Positions 37,148-47,089 of a stretch of DNA of 64,000 bases are shown here, piece by piece. Positions within the stretch are counted from its first letter, which is position 1; the number at the start of each line of letters is the position of its first letter. Source of the stretch: Microbacterium indicum DSM 19969. GTDB taxonomy: Bacteria > Actinomycetota > Actinomycetes > Actinomycetales > Microbacteriaceae. The notes below the pieces were generated by a model. It did not search any database and was not told the origin of the DNA. It saw only the letters and a list, made by a program, of their open reading frames with translations. The stretch covers positions 461,439-525,438 of the forward strand of contig NZ_AULR01000002.1 in NCBI RefSeq assembly GCF_000422385.1, written 5' to 3'. Made by a program: the position numbers and the translations under genes.

Positions 37148-37810
37148 ATGTCGTTCTTGCTGCCATGGGATCTCACGACCGACAGGTCGCCCGTCGCCGA
37201 GCGCGTCGCGGGTGACCTCGCGCGACGGATCGCGACGGGCGAGATCCCCCCGGGCGCCCTGCTGACCGAGGTCGAGACGGCCGCCGCCTACGGCGCGAGC
37301 CGCACCCCCATGCGCGAGGCGATGCTGCGTCTCGAGCGCTGGGGCCTCGTGCGGCTCGTCCCGAAGAAGGGCTCGGTCGTGACGTCCCCGCTCGCGCGCG
37401 AACGCCACGAGCTCCTCGGCGTCCGCGCGATGTTCGAGCGCGACGCGCTGGCGGCCATCGCCCCGTCCGAGAGCCTCCGCGCGGCCGCGGCCGCCGACAT
37501 GCGCGACGCGCTCGCGGGTCAGGAGGCGGCCCTCGGCGACGCGACGGCGTTCGCGGCCTCCGACTACGCGGGGCACATGAGCCTCATCCGGGCCGCGGGC
37601 AACGGCGTCGTCGAGGAGATCCTCACGACCCTCGCGCCGCGCCTGTACCGCCTGACGCACCTCGCGGTCACGACCTCGCCGACGGGGACGGACGGCCTGC
37701 TCGACGGCCACCGCGCCCTCGCCGACGCCGTCGCGGCAGGCGACGAGGCGGCGTTCGGCGCGGCCCTCGACGCGCACCTCTCGGCGGGGCACCCGGGGTA
37801 CCTCGCATGA
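37148..37810 (+). CDS. GntR family transcriptional regulator (FCD subfamily)
   Basis: A 220-residue regulator. The winged helix (residues about 10-75) includes GASRTPMREAMLRLERWGLVRLVPKKGSVV. The C-terminal part is an all-helical FCD ligand domain with HMSLIRAAGN and a His-containing LDAHLSAGH. FCD regulators usually sense organic acids. The ATG follows TAAGAT by 6 bases (leaderless). The stop overlaps the MFS gene by ATGA, so the transporter is the probable target. Confidence 0.9.
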   Translation: MSFLLPWDLTTDRSPVAERVAGDLARRIATGEIPPGALLTEVETAAAYGASRTPMREAMLRLERWGLVRLVPKKGSVVTSPLARERHELLGVRAMFERDALAAIAPSESLRAAAAADMRDALAGQEAALGDATAFAASDYAGHMSLIRAAGNGVVEEILTTLAPRLYRLTHLAVTTSPTGTDGLLDGHRALADAVAAGDEAAFGAALDAHLSAGHPGYLA

Positions 37811-38997
37811 GGCGCCCCTGGGCCGCCGCCGCGCCCGCCGTCTTCATGCTCGCGTGGGGCGGCAACCACTTCACGCCGCTGCTGCACCTCTACGAGACGC
37901 TCGGCGGCTACGCCGCGTGGCAGGCGAACCTCCTCCTCGGGATGTACGTCTTCGGCCTCGTCCCCGGTCTCCTCATCGCGTCGGCGCTCTCGGATCACTT
38001 CGGTCGGCGCCCCGTCCTCGTGGCGGGCCTCGCCGCGTCGCTCGCCGCGAGCGCGATCCTCGCCGCGGGTCTCGCGTCGTACCCCCTGCTCTGCGCTGGC
38101 CGCGTGTTCGCCGGGATCGCGGTCGGCATCGCGATGTCGGTCGGGTCGTCGTGGATCAAGGAGCTCTCGGCGGATCCCTGGGAACCCGGCGCCGAGGCGA
38201 CGCTCGGCGCGCGGCGGTCGTCCCTCATCCTCACCCTCGGCTTCGCGATCGGCGCGGGCGTCTCGGGCGTCATCGCGCAGTGGGCGCCCCTTCCCTCCGT
38301 CCTGCCCTACGTCGTGCACATCGTGCTGACGATCCTCGCCGCGCTCGCTCTCCTGAGGGTCCCCGAGACGCTGCCGCGCGGCGCTCGAGCGACGGGCGCC
38401 TGGTGGCGCGATCTCGCGATCCCGTCGGCGGGACAACGCGCGTTCTGGCGGATCGTCGTCCCTGCCGCGCCGTGGGTGTTCGGGGCGGCGGGCATCGCCT
38501 ACGCCGTCCTGCCGTCGATCCTCGAGCACCGCCTCGGCGATCACGCCACGATCTACGCGACCCTCCTCACGGTCGTGGGGCTCGGCGTCGGCGCCCTCGC
38601 GCAGTCGGCGGTCCCCTGGGTCAACCGGATCACGCGCGGACGCGCCCTCATCGTCGGGCTCAGCGGCGTGATCCTCGGCCTCGTGGGCGCCTCGGCCGGC
38701 GCCGTGCTCGACAGCCCCGCCTACGCGGTCGCGGTCGCGGCGGTCCTCGGCGGGAGCTACGGGATCAGCGTGGTCTCGGGCCTCGTGATCGCGCAGTCGC
38801 TCGCGACGCCGCGCGACCTCGCCGGGATCACGGGCCTCTTCTACTCGCTCACGTACGTGGGGTTCCTGCTGCCGACCGTCCTCGCGGCGATCGCCCCCGA
38901 GATCCCCTACGCGTGGGGCCTCGCGGGGCTCGCCGTCATCTGCGCGGGCTGCCTCGCGACGGTCGCGACGGGGTTCTCGCGTCGCACCTCGAGCTGA
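37807..38997 (+). CDS. MFS transporter
   Basis: A 396-residue transporter with about 12 hydrophobic helices. The loop between helices 2 and 3 is ALSDHFGRRPVLVAG (motif A, near residue 60), and CAGRVFAGIAVGIAMSVGSSWIKELS is the next conserved segment. The substrate is unknown. It is translationally coupled to a GntR-FCD regulator, so an organic acid or drug are both possible. It ends 4 bases before the convergent DUF2200 gene. Confidence 0.9.
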   Translation: MRRPWAAAAPAVFMLAWGGNHFTPLLHLYETLGGYAAWQANLLLGMYVFGLVPGLLIASALSDHFGRRPVLVAGLAASLAASAILAAGLASYPLLCAGRVFAGIAVGIAMSVGSSWIKELSADPWEPGAEATLGARRSSLILTLGFAIGAGVSGVIAQWAPLPSVLPYVVHIVLTILAALALLRVPETLPRGARATGAWWRDLAIPSAGQRAFWRIVVPAAPWVFGAAGIAYAVLPSILEHRLGDHATIYATLLTVVGLGVGALAQSAVPWVNRITRGRALIVGLSGVILGLVGASAGAVLDSPAYAVAVAAVLGGSYGISVVSGLVIAQSLATPRDLAGITGLFYSLTYVGFLLPTVLAAIAPEIPYAWGLAGLAVICAGCLATVATGFSRRTSS

Positions 38998-39001
38998 GGG
39001 C

Positions 39002-39343
39002 TCAGGCGCGCAGGATCTTCTCGAGCGGCCGGCCCCTCGCGAGCTCGTCGACGAGCTTGTCGAGGTAGCGCGCCTTCTGGTCGACGGGGTCCTCGATCTC
39101 CTCGACCCGGATCCCGCAGATCGTGCCCGTGATGAGGTGGGCGTTCGGGTTGAGCGTCGCGTCGTCGAAGAACTCGACGAAGGTGTGCTCGTCCTCGATC
39201 TCGCGGCGCACCGCCGGCTCGTCGAGGCCCGTGAGCCACTCGATCACGGTGTGCAGCTCGTCGACCGTGCGGCCCTTGCGCTCGACCTTCGCGACGTAGT
39301 GCGGGTAGACCGCGGCGAAGGTCAGCTGGTGGATCCGGCTCAT
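39002..39343 (-). CDS. DUF2200 family protein
   Basis: A 113-residue protein beginning MSRIHQLTFAAVYPHYVAKVERKGR, with DELHTVIEWLTG and HLITGTICGIRVEEIEDP. All match DUF2200, a family of unknown function with conserved aromatic and His residues at the N-terminus. TACGAT at 39350-39355 lies 6 bases before the ATG (leaderless). Confidence 0.87.
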   Translation of the reverse strand: MSRIHQLTFAAVYPHYVAKVERKGRTVDELHTVIEWLTGLDEPAVRREIEDEHTFVEFFDDATLNPNAHLITGTICGIRVEEIEDPVDQKARYLDKLVDELARGRPLEKILRA

Positions 39344-39360
39344 GTCCCGATCGTAGGTGC

Positions 39361-39495
39361 TCAGGCCGCGTCGGTGACGCGGATCGTGGTGCCCGCGACG
39401 TAGGACGCCTCGGGCGAGAGGGCGAAGGCGATGACCGATGCGACCTCCTCGGGCCGCGCAATCCGCCCCAGGGGGTGCTTCGCCGCGACCCGCAC
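39361..39495 (-). pseudogene. Remnant of a short-chain dehydrogenase/reductase, C-terminal end only
   Basis: The last 42 or so codons of an SDR protein remain: KHPLGRIARPEEVASVIAF then SYVAGTTIRVTDAA and a stop. These are the usual closing helix and the G-x-x-x-x-x-D/T end of NAD(P)-dependent dehydrogenases. Upstream, the similarity stops within a few codons and the cofactor-binding half is gone. I see no start codon or ribosome site. Confidence 0.7.
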
Positions 39496-39589
39496 GGGGC
39501 GCCCCGGATCCCCCGCCGCGCTCTACGAGACCTACCTCCTGAAGGACGACGACGGCACGGGCCAGCTCGCGGTCGTCGCGGCGGCATAC

Positions 39590-40340
39590 TTGGACGGGCC
39601 CCCTGGCCGACGAGGACCTCCCCGGCGACCGTGACCTCGTCGAGCATCAGCGGGAGCTCGTTCGACCCGAGCGGCGACGGCGATTCCATCACGTGGAAGT
39701 GCAGGTGAGGCATGTCGGTGTTGCCCGAGTTGCCGAGCTGCCCCAGCGCGTCGACCCGCGACATCTCCTGCCCGATGGCGAGGTCCTCGGCGTTGCCGCC
39801 CTGCAGGTGCGCGTAGCACGCGTACGCCCCGCCCGCCGTTCTCCCCATGACGTGGTTCCCGCCGTACTCCTCGAGCTCGAAGCCGTCGGGGTTGATCGCG
39901 CTCCGATGCCGACGCTCCGCGGCACCCGTTCCCGACGGGCCTGCCGTCGCCTTCCGGCGGGGTCCGATGACGATCGGTGCGGGAGCCATGGTGTCGACGG
40001 GCGCGATCGTCTGCGCCGTCACCAGGGGCGGCATCGCGGCATCGGGCGAGAGCCCGACGACTCGCGTCAGCGGGGACCGGATCTCCGAGCCCGCGGAGAC
40101 CGTCACGTCGAGGATCACGGTGTCGCTCAGTCCGGCAGCCGGCGCACGGTCCGGATCGGGCGATCTCCTGAAGCGGATCCGCGCCAGGACATCGTCGCCC
40201 GAGAGACGGAGCATCTCCGGCCCGTCACCCAGGAGCGTGAGGGCGTCGATCGTGACGGTCTGCCCGATCCGTGCAGGACGCGAGAGTGCGTACGCGAGGA
40301 TCCGAGCGCGTGGACGTGCACGTGAAATGGTTCGCTGCGC
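39590..40340 (-). pseudogene. Remnant of an M23 family metallopeptidase
   Basis: One frame reads, in order, a stretch with IGQTVTIDALTLLGDGPEMLRLSGDD, then GGNHVMGRTAGGAYACYAHLQGG, then LGNSGNTDMPHLHFHVME. The last two are the Y-A-H-L and H-x-H segments of M23 peptidoglycan peptidases. The first zinc site (H-x-x-x-D) expected between them and the N-terminal part is missing, no start codon exists before an in-frame stop near 40345, and the end runs into unrelated sequence. I see no intact gene between 39344 and 40434. Confidence 0.65.
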
Positions 40341-40434
40341 TCCCTGGGTCAGCGATCACGCGGAGGGCTTCCCACTGACCTGCCGAGACACTTCATCGGC
40401 CCTCGGGCGCGCACACCGCCTTCCGGTCCCGCGC

Positions 40435-41328
40435 TCAGCGCCTCCGCTGGCACCTCGGGCAGAAGTGCGAACCGCGGTTCATGAAGCTCTCGCGCACGAT
40501 GGCGGTGCCGCAGCGGGCGCACGGCTCGCCGTGGCGCCCGTAGGCGTTCAGCGAGTGCGCGAAGTACCCCGCCTGCCCGTTGACGTTGACGTACTGCGCG
40601 TCGAAGCTCGTCCCGCCCTCGGCGAGGGCCTTCTCGAGGATCAGGCGCACCTCGGCGAGAAGCCGGTTCGCCGCCCGCGTCGACAGGTCGGATGCGAGGG
40701 TCTCGGGATGGATCCGCGCGGCCCACAGCGCCTCGTCCGCGTAGATGTTGCCGATGCCGCTCGCGAGGCCCTGGTCGAGGAGCACGCGCTTGATCGCCGA
40801 ACGCCGGCGTGCGAGCGCGGCCCGGAAGGCGCGCTCGTCGAACGCGGGATCGAGCGGATCGCGCCCGATGTGCGCCGCCTGGGCGGCGACCGACGCGAGC
40901 TCTGATCCGAACCCGCCGGCGGCGCCGTCCGGCGTCGCGACGAGCGCGTCGAGGGCGAGGGATCCGAAGGTCCTCTGGTCGGCGAAGGCGATCGCCAACT
41001 CCCCGTGCTCGGGGTGCTCGATCGCGAGGCGGATGCGCTCGTGCCGCTCGCGCGGGGCCCCGGGCTCACGCAGCAGCATCTGGCCGCTCATCCCGAGGTG
41101 CGCGACGACGCACTCGTCGGCCCCGTCGAGCGGCAGCCAGAGGAACTTGCCCCTGCGCGCCGCCGCGAGGAACCTGCGGCCGACGAGCCGCCGCTCGAAG
41201 TCGGCCCCGTCGCCCAGGTGACGCGTCAGCGCGCGCTCGTCGAGAACCTCGACGCCCGCGACGCGCGCGCCCGTGACCGCGGGCGCGAGGCCGTGACGGA
41301 CGACCTCGACCTCGGGGAGCTCAGGCAC
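40435..41328 (-). CDS. mutM: Formamidopyrimidine-DNA glycosylase
   Basis: A 297-residue base-excision enzyme that removes 8-oxoguanine. The N-terminus after the GTG start is PELPEVEVVRHGL, so Pro2 and Glu3 are the catalytic residues. RRGKFLWLPL supplies the catalytic Lys, and SGIGNIYADEALWAARIHP is the helix-two-turns-helix region. The zinc finger CARCGTAIV...FCPRC closes the protein. It overlaps rnc by 8 bases. Confidence 0.95.
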   Translation of the reverse strand: MPELPEVEVVRHGLAPAVTGARVAGVEVLDERALTRHLGDGADFERRLVGRRFLAAARRGKFLWLPLDGADECVVAHLGMSGQMLLREPGAPRERHERIRLAIEHPEHGELAIAFADQRTFGSLALDALVATPDGAAGGFGSELASVAAQAAHIGRDPLDPAFDERAFRAALARRRSAIKRVLLDQGLASGIGNIYADEALWAARIHPETLASDLSTRAANRLLAEVRLILEKALAEGGTSFDAQYVNVNGQAGYFAHSLNAYGRHGEPCARCGTAIVRESFMNRGSHFCPRCQRRR

Positions 41329-42028
41329 CCGCGGGGTTCGCGGCGTGGAAGTCGCGCCACAGCTCGCGGGCGGCCGCCATCTCGGCGTGCTTCTTGCTCG
41401 TGCCCTCGCCCGCGGCGCTGTGCTCGCCGACGGTGACGACGGCCCGGAAGCGGCGGTCGTGGTCGGGGCCCGTGCTTGTGACCTCGTACGCCGGCGGGGC
41501 GACCCCCAGCCGGGAGGCGAGCTCCTGCATGCTCGTCTTGGGGTCGGCCGACGCCCCGTAGCGGGCCGGATCCTCGATGAGCGGCGAGATGAGGCGCAAG
41601 ACGAGCGCGTCGGCGGCCGCGCGCCCCGCCGACAGGAAGGTCGCCCCGAAGAGCGCCTCCGTCGCGTCGGCGAGGATCGAGTCCTTGTCGCGCCCGCCCG
41701 TCTGCTCCTCGCCGCGGCCGAGCTTGATGTGCTCGCCGAGGCCGATGCCGCGCGCGACGTCGGCGAGGGCGAGGGTCGACACCACGGCGGCACGTCGCTT
41801 CGCGAGCTCGCCCTCGGGCTTGTCGGGGAAGCGCTCGTAGAGCCGGGCCGTCACCGCGAGGCCGAGAACCGAGTCGCCGAGGAACTCGAGGCGCTCGTTG
41901 TGCGGGATCCCGCCGTTCTCGTACGCGTAGGACCGGTGCGTCATCGCCAACGAGAGAAGCTCGGCGTCGATCTCGACGCCGAGCTTCTCGGTGAGCGATG
42001 ACGGCACGCGTGAAGTGGTGCCTGTCAT
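41321..42028 (-). CDS. rnc: Ribonuclease III
   Basis: A 235-residue enzyme that cuts double-stranded RNA, including rRNA precursors. HNERLEFLGDSVLGL (near residue 42) is the RNase III signature, and DATEALFGATFL holds the second acidic pair. The double-stranded RNA-binding domain (residues about 160-230) ends with GEGTSKKHAEMAAARELW. It lies between rpmF and mutM, a typical arrangement. Confidence 0.96.
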   Translation of the reverse strand: MTGTTSRVPSSLTEKLGVEIDAELLSLAMTHRSYAYENGGIPHNERLEFLGDSVLGLAVTARLYERFPDKPEGELAKRRAAVVSTLALADVARGIGLGEHIKLGRGEEQTGGRDKDSILADATEALFGATFLSAGRAAADALVLRLISPLIEDPARYGASADPKTSMQELASRLGVAPPAYEVTSTGPDHDRRFRAVVTVGEHSAAGEGTSKKHAEMAAARELWRDFHAANPAGA

Positions 42029-42043
42029 TGCGGGTGCGGGTGC

Positions 42044-42253
42044 TTACGCGTTCGCGACCTTGCGGCCCTTGTACTCGAGGAACAGCTCGGTGCCCTGCGA
42101 GTCGGTGACGACCTTCGCCTGGTGGGGACGGCTGTACACGACCTTGCCGTTCTCAACCGTCTTGACGAGGGCGGGAGCCTGAGCCTTCCACTGCGAACGA
42201 CGCGAGCGCGTGTTCGAACGGGAGACGCGGCGCTTCGGAGGGTTACCTGCCAT
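42044..42253 (-). CDS. rpmF: 50S ribosomal protein bL32
   Basis: A 69-residue bL32 with the basic start [24 protein letters not shown]. No Cys residues are present, so this is a zinc-free (C-minus) form; bL32 of many bacteria has two C-x-x-C pairs. It follows the DUF177 gene by two bases, the standard rpmF partner order. Confidence 0.95.
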   Translation of the reverse strand: MAGNPPKRRVSRSNTRSRRSQWKAQAPALVKTVENGKVVYSRPHQAKVVTDSQGTELFLEYKGRKVANA

Positions 42254-42255
42254 GA

Positions 42256-42810
42256 CTACTTCTCTTCTCTGGTCTGCGCGGCGCTGGGCGCCGGCGGGGT
42301 TTCGGTGAAGTTCTGGAGCGCGGCCCAACGGGAGTCGATGGGCTCGGCGTTCACACCGGATTCTTCGGTCAGCAGCTCGCCCGTGACGGGATCAAGGCCC
42401 GGGCAATCGGGCCGACAGACCGGCTGAAACGGAAGCGACAGAACGATCGCATCCCTGACCAGAGTTTCAAGATCCACGTGGTCGTCTTGAAGCTCGAAGT
42501 CAGCGGTTTCTCCTCCAGGATACTCGAAGAGCTCCTGAAACTCGACTTCGACGGGCTGGGAGATGGCTCGCAGGCAGCGGCTGCACTCACCGTCGAACAC
42601 CGAGTCGACGGTGCCGGACACGAGGATCCCCTCGTGGACCGACTCAAGGCGCACCTCGAGCTCGATGTCGCGACCCTTCTCGATCGCGACGATCCCCTCG
42701 CCCCACCTGTCGGGCGCCGGGACCGTGAGCGCGTGCTCGCGCATCTCGCCCGGGTGGCGCACGATGTCGTGTGCCGAGAGGACGAATGGTCCGTCAGTGC
42801 GGTTCTTCAC
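42256..42810 (-). CDS. DUF177 (YceD) family protein
   Basis: A 184-residue protein. C-S-R-C in [12 protein letters not shown] and C-x-x-x-C in [11 protein letters not shown] are the conserved Cys pairs of the YceD family, and the acidic centre [13 protein letters not shown] is also typical. YceD is linked to 23S rRNA accumulation and is nearly always next to rpmF. It starts with GTG, which overlaps the coaD stop. Confidence 0.92.
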   Translation of the reverse strand: MKNRTDGPFVLSAHDIVRHPGEMREHALTVPAPDRWGEGIVAIEKGRDIELEVRLESVHEGILVSGTVDSVFDGECSRCLRAISQPVEVEFQELFEYPGGETADFELQDDHVDLETLVRDAIVLSLPFQPVCRPDCPGLDPVTGELLTEESGVNAEPIDSRWAALQNFTETPPAPSAAQTREEK

Positions 42811-43313
42811 TCATCCAGGGTACGTTCCGCCGACCCCAGGTAGGCCGAGACGGGGCCGGGCACATACGGAGAGACGTCTCCGCCGAGGGCCGCGACCTGC
42901 CGGACGAGCGAGCTCGACACGACGGAGTTCGCCGGATCGGCGAGGAGGAACACGGTCTCGACGCCCGTCAGGTGGTTGTTGACGACGGCCATGGGCGTCT
43001 CGTACGACACGTCCTGGGGCGAGCGGATCCCCTTGACGAGCACGCCGGCACCGACGTCGCGCGCGTAGTCGACGAGCAGCCCCGAGCTCCACGATCCGAC
43101 GACGACGCGGCCGGGAAGGCGCTCCTCGGCGATCGACTCCTCGAGCAGCCGCAGCCGCACCTCGATCGGCAGCATGCCGTGCTTGTCGGGGTTGTGCACG
43201 ACGAGGACGTGGAGCTCGTCATAGAGGCCGCCCGCGCGGCGGATGACGTCGAGGTGTCCGCGCGTCGGCGGATCGAACGAGCCGGGCACGACGGCGACGC
43301 GGTTGCTGCTCAT
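42807..43313 (-). CDS. coaD: Phosphopantetheine adenylyltransferase
   Basis: A 168-residue nucleotidyltransferase of coenzyme A synthesis. [16 protein letters not shown] near residues 9-24 contains the T-x-G-H nucleotidyl-transfer motif. [12 protein letters not shown] and the end [14 protein letters not shown] are standard for CoaD. It follows recG by 4 bases and overlaps DUF177. Confidence 0.96.
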   Translation of the reverse strand: MSSNRVAVVPGSFDPPTRGHLDVIRRAGGLYDELHVLVVHNPDKHGMLPIEVRLRLLEESIAEERLPGRVVVGSWSSGLLVDYARDVGAGVLVKGIRSPQDVSYETPMAVVNNHLTGVETVFLLADPANSVVSSSLVRQVAALGGDVSPYVPGPVSAYLGSAERTLDE

Positions 43314-43317
43314 GGCG

Positions 43318-45489
43318 TCAATTCTTGCGCAGAGCGGCGAGTTCGTCGCTCGACACCCGCGCGGCGAGGAGCTCGGCGAGACCCGGATGCCGCTCGAGCG
43401 TCGGATCCTCGTCGAGGATCCCCTGCGCGACGACGCGCGCCTCCTGGATCAGCTTCGCGTCCTTCACGACGCGCAGGACGCGCAGCGACGAGCGGCCGCC
43501 CGACTGCGCGTCGCCCAGCACGTCGCCCTCGCCGCGCAGCTCGAGGTCGACCTCGGCGAGCTCGAACCCGTCGAGCGTCGCGGCGACGGCCTCGACGCGC
43601 TCGCGGGCATCGGAGTGCTCGAGGGCCTCGGTCACGAGCAGGCAGAGGCCGGGGACGGATCCGCGCCCGACGCGCCCGCGGAGCTGATGCAGCTGCGAGA
43701 CGCCGAAGCGGTCGGCGTCGAGGATCACCATGGTCGACGCGTTGGGGACGTCGACGCCGACCTCGATGACCGTCGTGGCGACGAGCACGTCGATCTCGCC
43801 GCGCGCGAACGCCTGCATGATCGCGTCCTTCTCCTCGCCCGGGAGCCTGCCGTGCAGCATCGCGATGCGCAGGTCGCGCGTCGCCTCCTGCTGCGCGAGC
43901 ATGCGCGCGACTTGGACGACGCCGAAGCGCGGCCCCTTCTGGTCGTCGTCCTGCGGCGCGTCGAGCACCGATCCGTCTTCCTTCGGCCCCGTCGACGATT
44001 CGTCGGTGTCGATCGCGGCGCACACCACGAAGGCCTGGCGCCCCTGGGCGACCTCCTCGGCCGTGCGCTGCCAGACGCGGGAGAACCACCCCGGCTTCTC
44101 GGCGATCGGCGCGACGAAGGTCGAGATGCCCGCGCGGCCCGATGGCATCGTGCGGATCGTCGACACGTCGAGGTCGCCGAAGACCGTCATCGCGACGGTG
44201 CGCGGGATCGGCGTCGCCGTGAGGACGAGGACGTGCGGGTTGTCGCCCTTGGCGCGCAGCGCCTCGCGCTGCTCGACGCCGAAGCGGTGCTGCTCGTCGA
44301 CGACGACGAATCCCAGCTCGGCGAAGGTCGTCTTGTCGCTCAGCAGCGCGTGGGTCCCGACCACGATCCGCGCCTGGCCCGACGCGACGCGCAGCGCCGC
44401 CCTGCGCCGTTCCGACGTCGTCATCTGCCCCGTGATGAGGGTCGGCAGGAGCTCGGCCGCGAGGTCGGGGCCGAGCATCTTCGTGATGGAGCGCAGGTGC
44501 TGGCCCGCGAGCACCTCGGTCGGCGCGATGAGGGCGCTCTGCGCGGCCGACTCGGCGACCTGGAGCATGGCGCGCAGCGCGACGAGGGTCTTGCCCGAGC
44601 CGACCTCGCCCTGCACGAGCCGGTTCATGGGGCTGCCCGAGACGAGGTCGCGCGCGATCTCGTCGCCGACCGTCTGCTGGTCGGCCGTCAGCGTGAAGGG
44701 CATCGCCGCGTCGAACCGCTCGAGGAGCCCGCCGGGCGCGGCCGGGCGCGGCGCCGTCTCGAGGGCGCTGACGACCCGGCGCTGCTGCAGGAGCGCCGTC
44801 TGCATGACGAGCGCCTCGTGCACGCGCAGCGTGTGGCGCGCGACGCGGTAGTCGGACTCGCGGCGCGGGCGATGGATCCGCTCGAGGGCCTCGCGCGCCG
44901 GCAGGAGCTTCTGCGCGGCCCGCAGCTCGTCGCTCGCGGGGTCGGGCACGTCGCCGAGGTCGTCGAGCGCCTGGCCTACGAACTTCGCGATCTCCCACGA
45001 CCGCACCGTCGAGGTCGCGGAGTAGAGCGGCACGGGCGTGTCGGCCCAGTCCTCGGCGTCGTCGGGCTGCTCCTCGTCGTCGACGAACATCTCGTACTCG
45101 GGGTGCGAGAACTGCACGACGTCGCGGTACATGCCGACCTTGCCGGAGAAGATCCCGCGCCTGCCCGGAAGGAGCTCCTGCGCTCGCCAGGCCTGGCCGA
45201 AGAACGTGAGCGACATCGTGTCGGTTCCGTCGCCGATCTCGACCGAGAGGATGGTGCCGCGGCGGTTGCGCATGGGCCGCGACTGCGCGCTGATCACCTG
45301 CGCGATGATCGTCGCCTGCTCGCCCACGGGGATCTCGGCGATGGGCGTGAGCTTGCCGCGTTCGGCGTATCGCCGCGGGTAGTGGCCGAGGAGGTCTCCC
45401 ACCGTCGCCATCTCGAAGCCGCGGGCGAGCTGCTTCGCGGGGCCATCGCCCAGGGCCTCGGCGAGAGGGGTCTCGAACGTCAGGACCAT
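43318..45489 (-). CDS. recG: ATP-dependent DNA helicase RecG
   Basis: A 723-residue fork-remodelling helicase. An OB-fold wedge domain occupies about residues 50-160. The helicase core has [15 protein letters not shown] (Walker A near residue 293), [12 protein letters not shown] (motif II), [11 protein letters not shown] (motif III) and a second RecA half with [14 protein letters not shown] and [16 protein letters not shown] at 45496-45501 lies 6 bases before the ATG (leaderless). It is divergent from rsmD. Confidence 0.96.
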   Translation of the reverse strand: MVLTFETPLAEALGDGPAKQLARGFEMATVGDLLGHYPRRYAERGKLTPIAEIPVGEQATIIAQVISAQSRPMRNRRGTILSVEIGDGTDTMSLTFFGQAWRAQELLPGRRGIFSGKVGMYRDVVQFSHPEYEMFVDDEEQPDDAEDWADTPVPLYSATSTVRSWEIAKFVGQALDDLGDVPDPASDELRAAQKLLPAREALERIHRPRRESDYRVARHTLRVHEALVMQTALLQQRRVVSALETAPRPAAPGGLLERFDAAMPFTLTADQQTVGDEIARDLVSGSPMNRLVQGEVGSGKTLVALRAMLQVAESAAQSALIAPTEVLAGQHLRSITKMLGPDLAAELLPTLITGQMTTSERRRAALRVASGQARIVVGTHALLSDKTTFAELGFVVVDEQHRFGVEQREALRAKGDNPHVLVLTATPIPRTVAMTVFGDLDVSTIRTMPSGRAGISTFVAPIAEKPGWFSRVWQRTAEEVAQGRQAFVVCAAIDTDESSTGPKEDGSVLDAPQDDDQKGPRFGVVQVARMLAQQEATRDLRIAMLHGRLPGEEKDAIMQAFARGEIDVLVATTVIEVGVDVPNASTMVILDADRFGVSQLHQLRGRVGRGSVPGLCLLVTEALEHSDARERVEAVAATLDGFELAEVDLELRGEGDVLGDAQSGGRSSLRVLRVVKDAKLIQEARVVAQGILDEDPTLERHPGLAELLAARVSSDELAALRKN

Positions 45490-45536
45490 GCTTCGATCAT
45501 AGTTTCGATCTCGGGCGACGCACGTAGGCTGGGCGG

Positions 45537-46106
45537 GTGACGAGGATCATCGCGGGCCGCGCGGGCGGCATCCGGCTCGACGTCCCGCCCGCGGGAACCC
45601 GCCCCACGAGCGAGCGTGTGCGCGAGTCGCTCTTCGCGGCCCTCAAGTCGACGGGACTCCTCGAGGGCACGGCCGTGCTCGATCTCTACGCCGGCTCGGG
45701 CGCCCTCGGCCTCGAGGCGCTCAGCCGCGGCGCGGCGACGGCCGACCTCGTCGAGAAGGGCCAGAAGGCGGCCCAGGTCGCCCGCGCGAACACCGACCGC
45801 GTCGCGCGGGCAGGCGGATCCGCTGCCGTGCACCACACGGGCGTGCAGCAGTTCCTCCGCCAGCCGGGGCGCGCGTACGACCTCGTCTTCCTCGACCCGC
45901 CCTACGACGTCCCCGACGCGCAGCTCGCGGAGGATCTCCGCGCCCTCGCGCCCCGCCTCGCCGCCGACGCACTCGTGATCGTCGAGCGCGCGACGCGGTC
46001 GGGCGGGCCCGACTGGGCGGCGGCGGGCCTCGCCGCGTACCGCGCGAAGGCGTACGGCGACACGACCCTGTGGTGGGGCGAGCCTCAGGCCGACCAGTCC
46101 CGGTAG
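45537..46106 (+). CDS. rsmD: 16S rRNA (guanine966-N2)-methyltransferase
   Basis: A 189-residue SAM methyltransferase. RIIAGRAGGIRLDVPPAGTRPTSERVRESLF is the conserved start. The SAM-binding DLYAGSGALGLEALSRGA lies near residue 47 and the catalytic LDPPYD near residue 120. TAGGCT at 45525-45530 precedes the GTG start by 6 bases (leaderless). The last 22 bases overlap the end of thiL on the other strand. Confidence 0.94.
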   Translation: MTRIIAGRAGGIRLDVPPAGTRPTSERVRESLFAALKSTGLLEGTAVLDLYAGSGALGLEALSRGAATADLVEKGQKAAQVARANTDRVARAGGSAAVHHTGVQQFLRQPGRAYDLVFLDPPYDVPDAQLAEDLRALAPRLAADALVIVERATRSGGPDWAAAGLAAYRAKAYGDTTLWWGEPQADQSR

Positions 46107-47059
46107 GGATCCCACCCGAGCGGCCCCGCGTAGGGCGACCCGTCGACGAGGAGGGGCGCCGCGTGCTCGGGCACGACACGGCCGATCGCGCGGAAACCCG
46201 GGGGCAGCGCGCCCTCGCGGAAGGTCGCGAGGAGCGCGTGGTCCTCGCCCCCGCGCAGCGCGAGGGCGGGATCGGCGCCGAGAGCCGCCGCGTCGAGGTC
46301 GACCGACACCCCCGACGCGTTCGCGAGGCGCGTCGCGTCGAGCCCCAGGCCGTCCGAGACGTCCATCATCGCCGTCGCCCCCATCATCGCGGCGACGGGC
46401 CCGAGCCCGATGGGCGGCTGCGGGCGCAGCTGCATCTCGACGGCGCGCAGCTCGTCGGCGTCGAGCTCGTCGGGGCGCACGGGCACGGGATCCCCGTCGG
46501 CGTCGCGGAAGCGCGCGAAGAGCACGTCGAGCCCGCGCGCCGAGACTCCCATCTCCCCCGCGATCGCGACGACCTCGCCGACCTCCGCTCCCGACCGGAG
46601 CACGGCGTCGCGCCCCTCGGTGTCGCCGAGGGCCGTGACCGCGACCGTGAGCGTCGGCGACTGCGTGAGGTCTCCTCCCACGACGGCGCACCCGGGCGCG
46701 AGGCCCTCGCACGCCTCGCGCAGCCCGTCGGCGAGCGCCTCGACGAACGCGACGGCCGTGTGGTTCGGCATCGCGAGCGCCACGAGGAGCGCCGTCGGGC
46801 GCGCGCCCATCGCCGCGACGTCGGCGAGGTTCACGGCGGCCGCCTTCCAGCCGAGGTCGTAACCGCTCGTCCAGGCCGTGCGGAAGTCGGGGCCGTCGAC
46901 GAGGGTGTCGGTCGTCGCGACGATCCGGCCCGACGACGCGATGACCGCCGCGTCGTCGCCGACCCCCACCTCGGCGGCGGCGGCGCGGCCCGTGCGGGCG
47001 GCGATCCTCGCCAGGATCTCGCGCTCGGACAGCTCTCCCACGGTGGATCCCTCGTGCAT
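46085..47059 (-). CDS. thiL: Thiamine-monophosphate kinase
   Basis: A 324-residue kinase making thiamine diphosphate. GVGDDAAVIASSGRIVATTDTLVDG near residues 27-50, AVNLADVAAMGARPTALLVAL and VVGGDLTQSPTLTV are family motifs with the metal-binding Asp residues. DGLGLDATRLAN also fits. TAGGCT at 47066-47071 lies 6 bases before the ATG (leaderless), back to back with the DUF3515 promoter. Confidence 0.94.
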   Translation of the reverse strand: MHEGSTVGELSEREILARIAARTGRAAAAEVGVGDDAAVIASSGRIVATTDTLVDGPDFRTAWTSGYDLGWKAAAVNLADVAAMGARPTALLVALAMPNHTAVAFVEALADGLREACEGLAPGCAVVGGDLTQSPTLTVAVTALGDTEGRDAVLRSGAEVGEVVAIAGEMGVSARGLDVLFARFRDADGDPVPVRPDELDADELRAVEMQLRPQPPIGLGPVAAMMGATAMMDVSDGLGLDATRLANASGVSVDLDAAALGADPALALRGGEDHALLATFREGALPPGFRAIGRVVPEHAAPLLVDGSPYAGPLGWDPYRDWSA

Positions 47060-47089
47060 CCCCTCAGCCTAGGGACATACGGTGGGAGC

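Noticed and set aside
39431..39634. A plus-strand frame of 67 codons in the remnant region
   Set aside because: It covers the antisense of the SDR end and a stretch I cannot place in a family, with no ribosome site. At most it is a further gene fragment.
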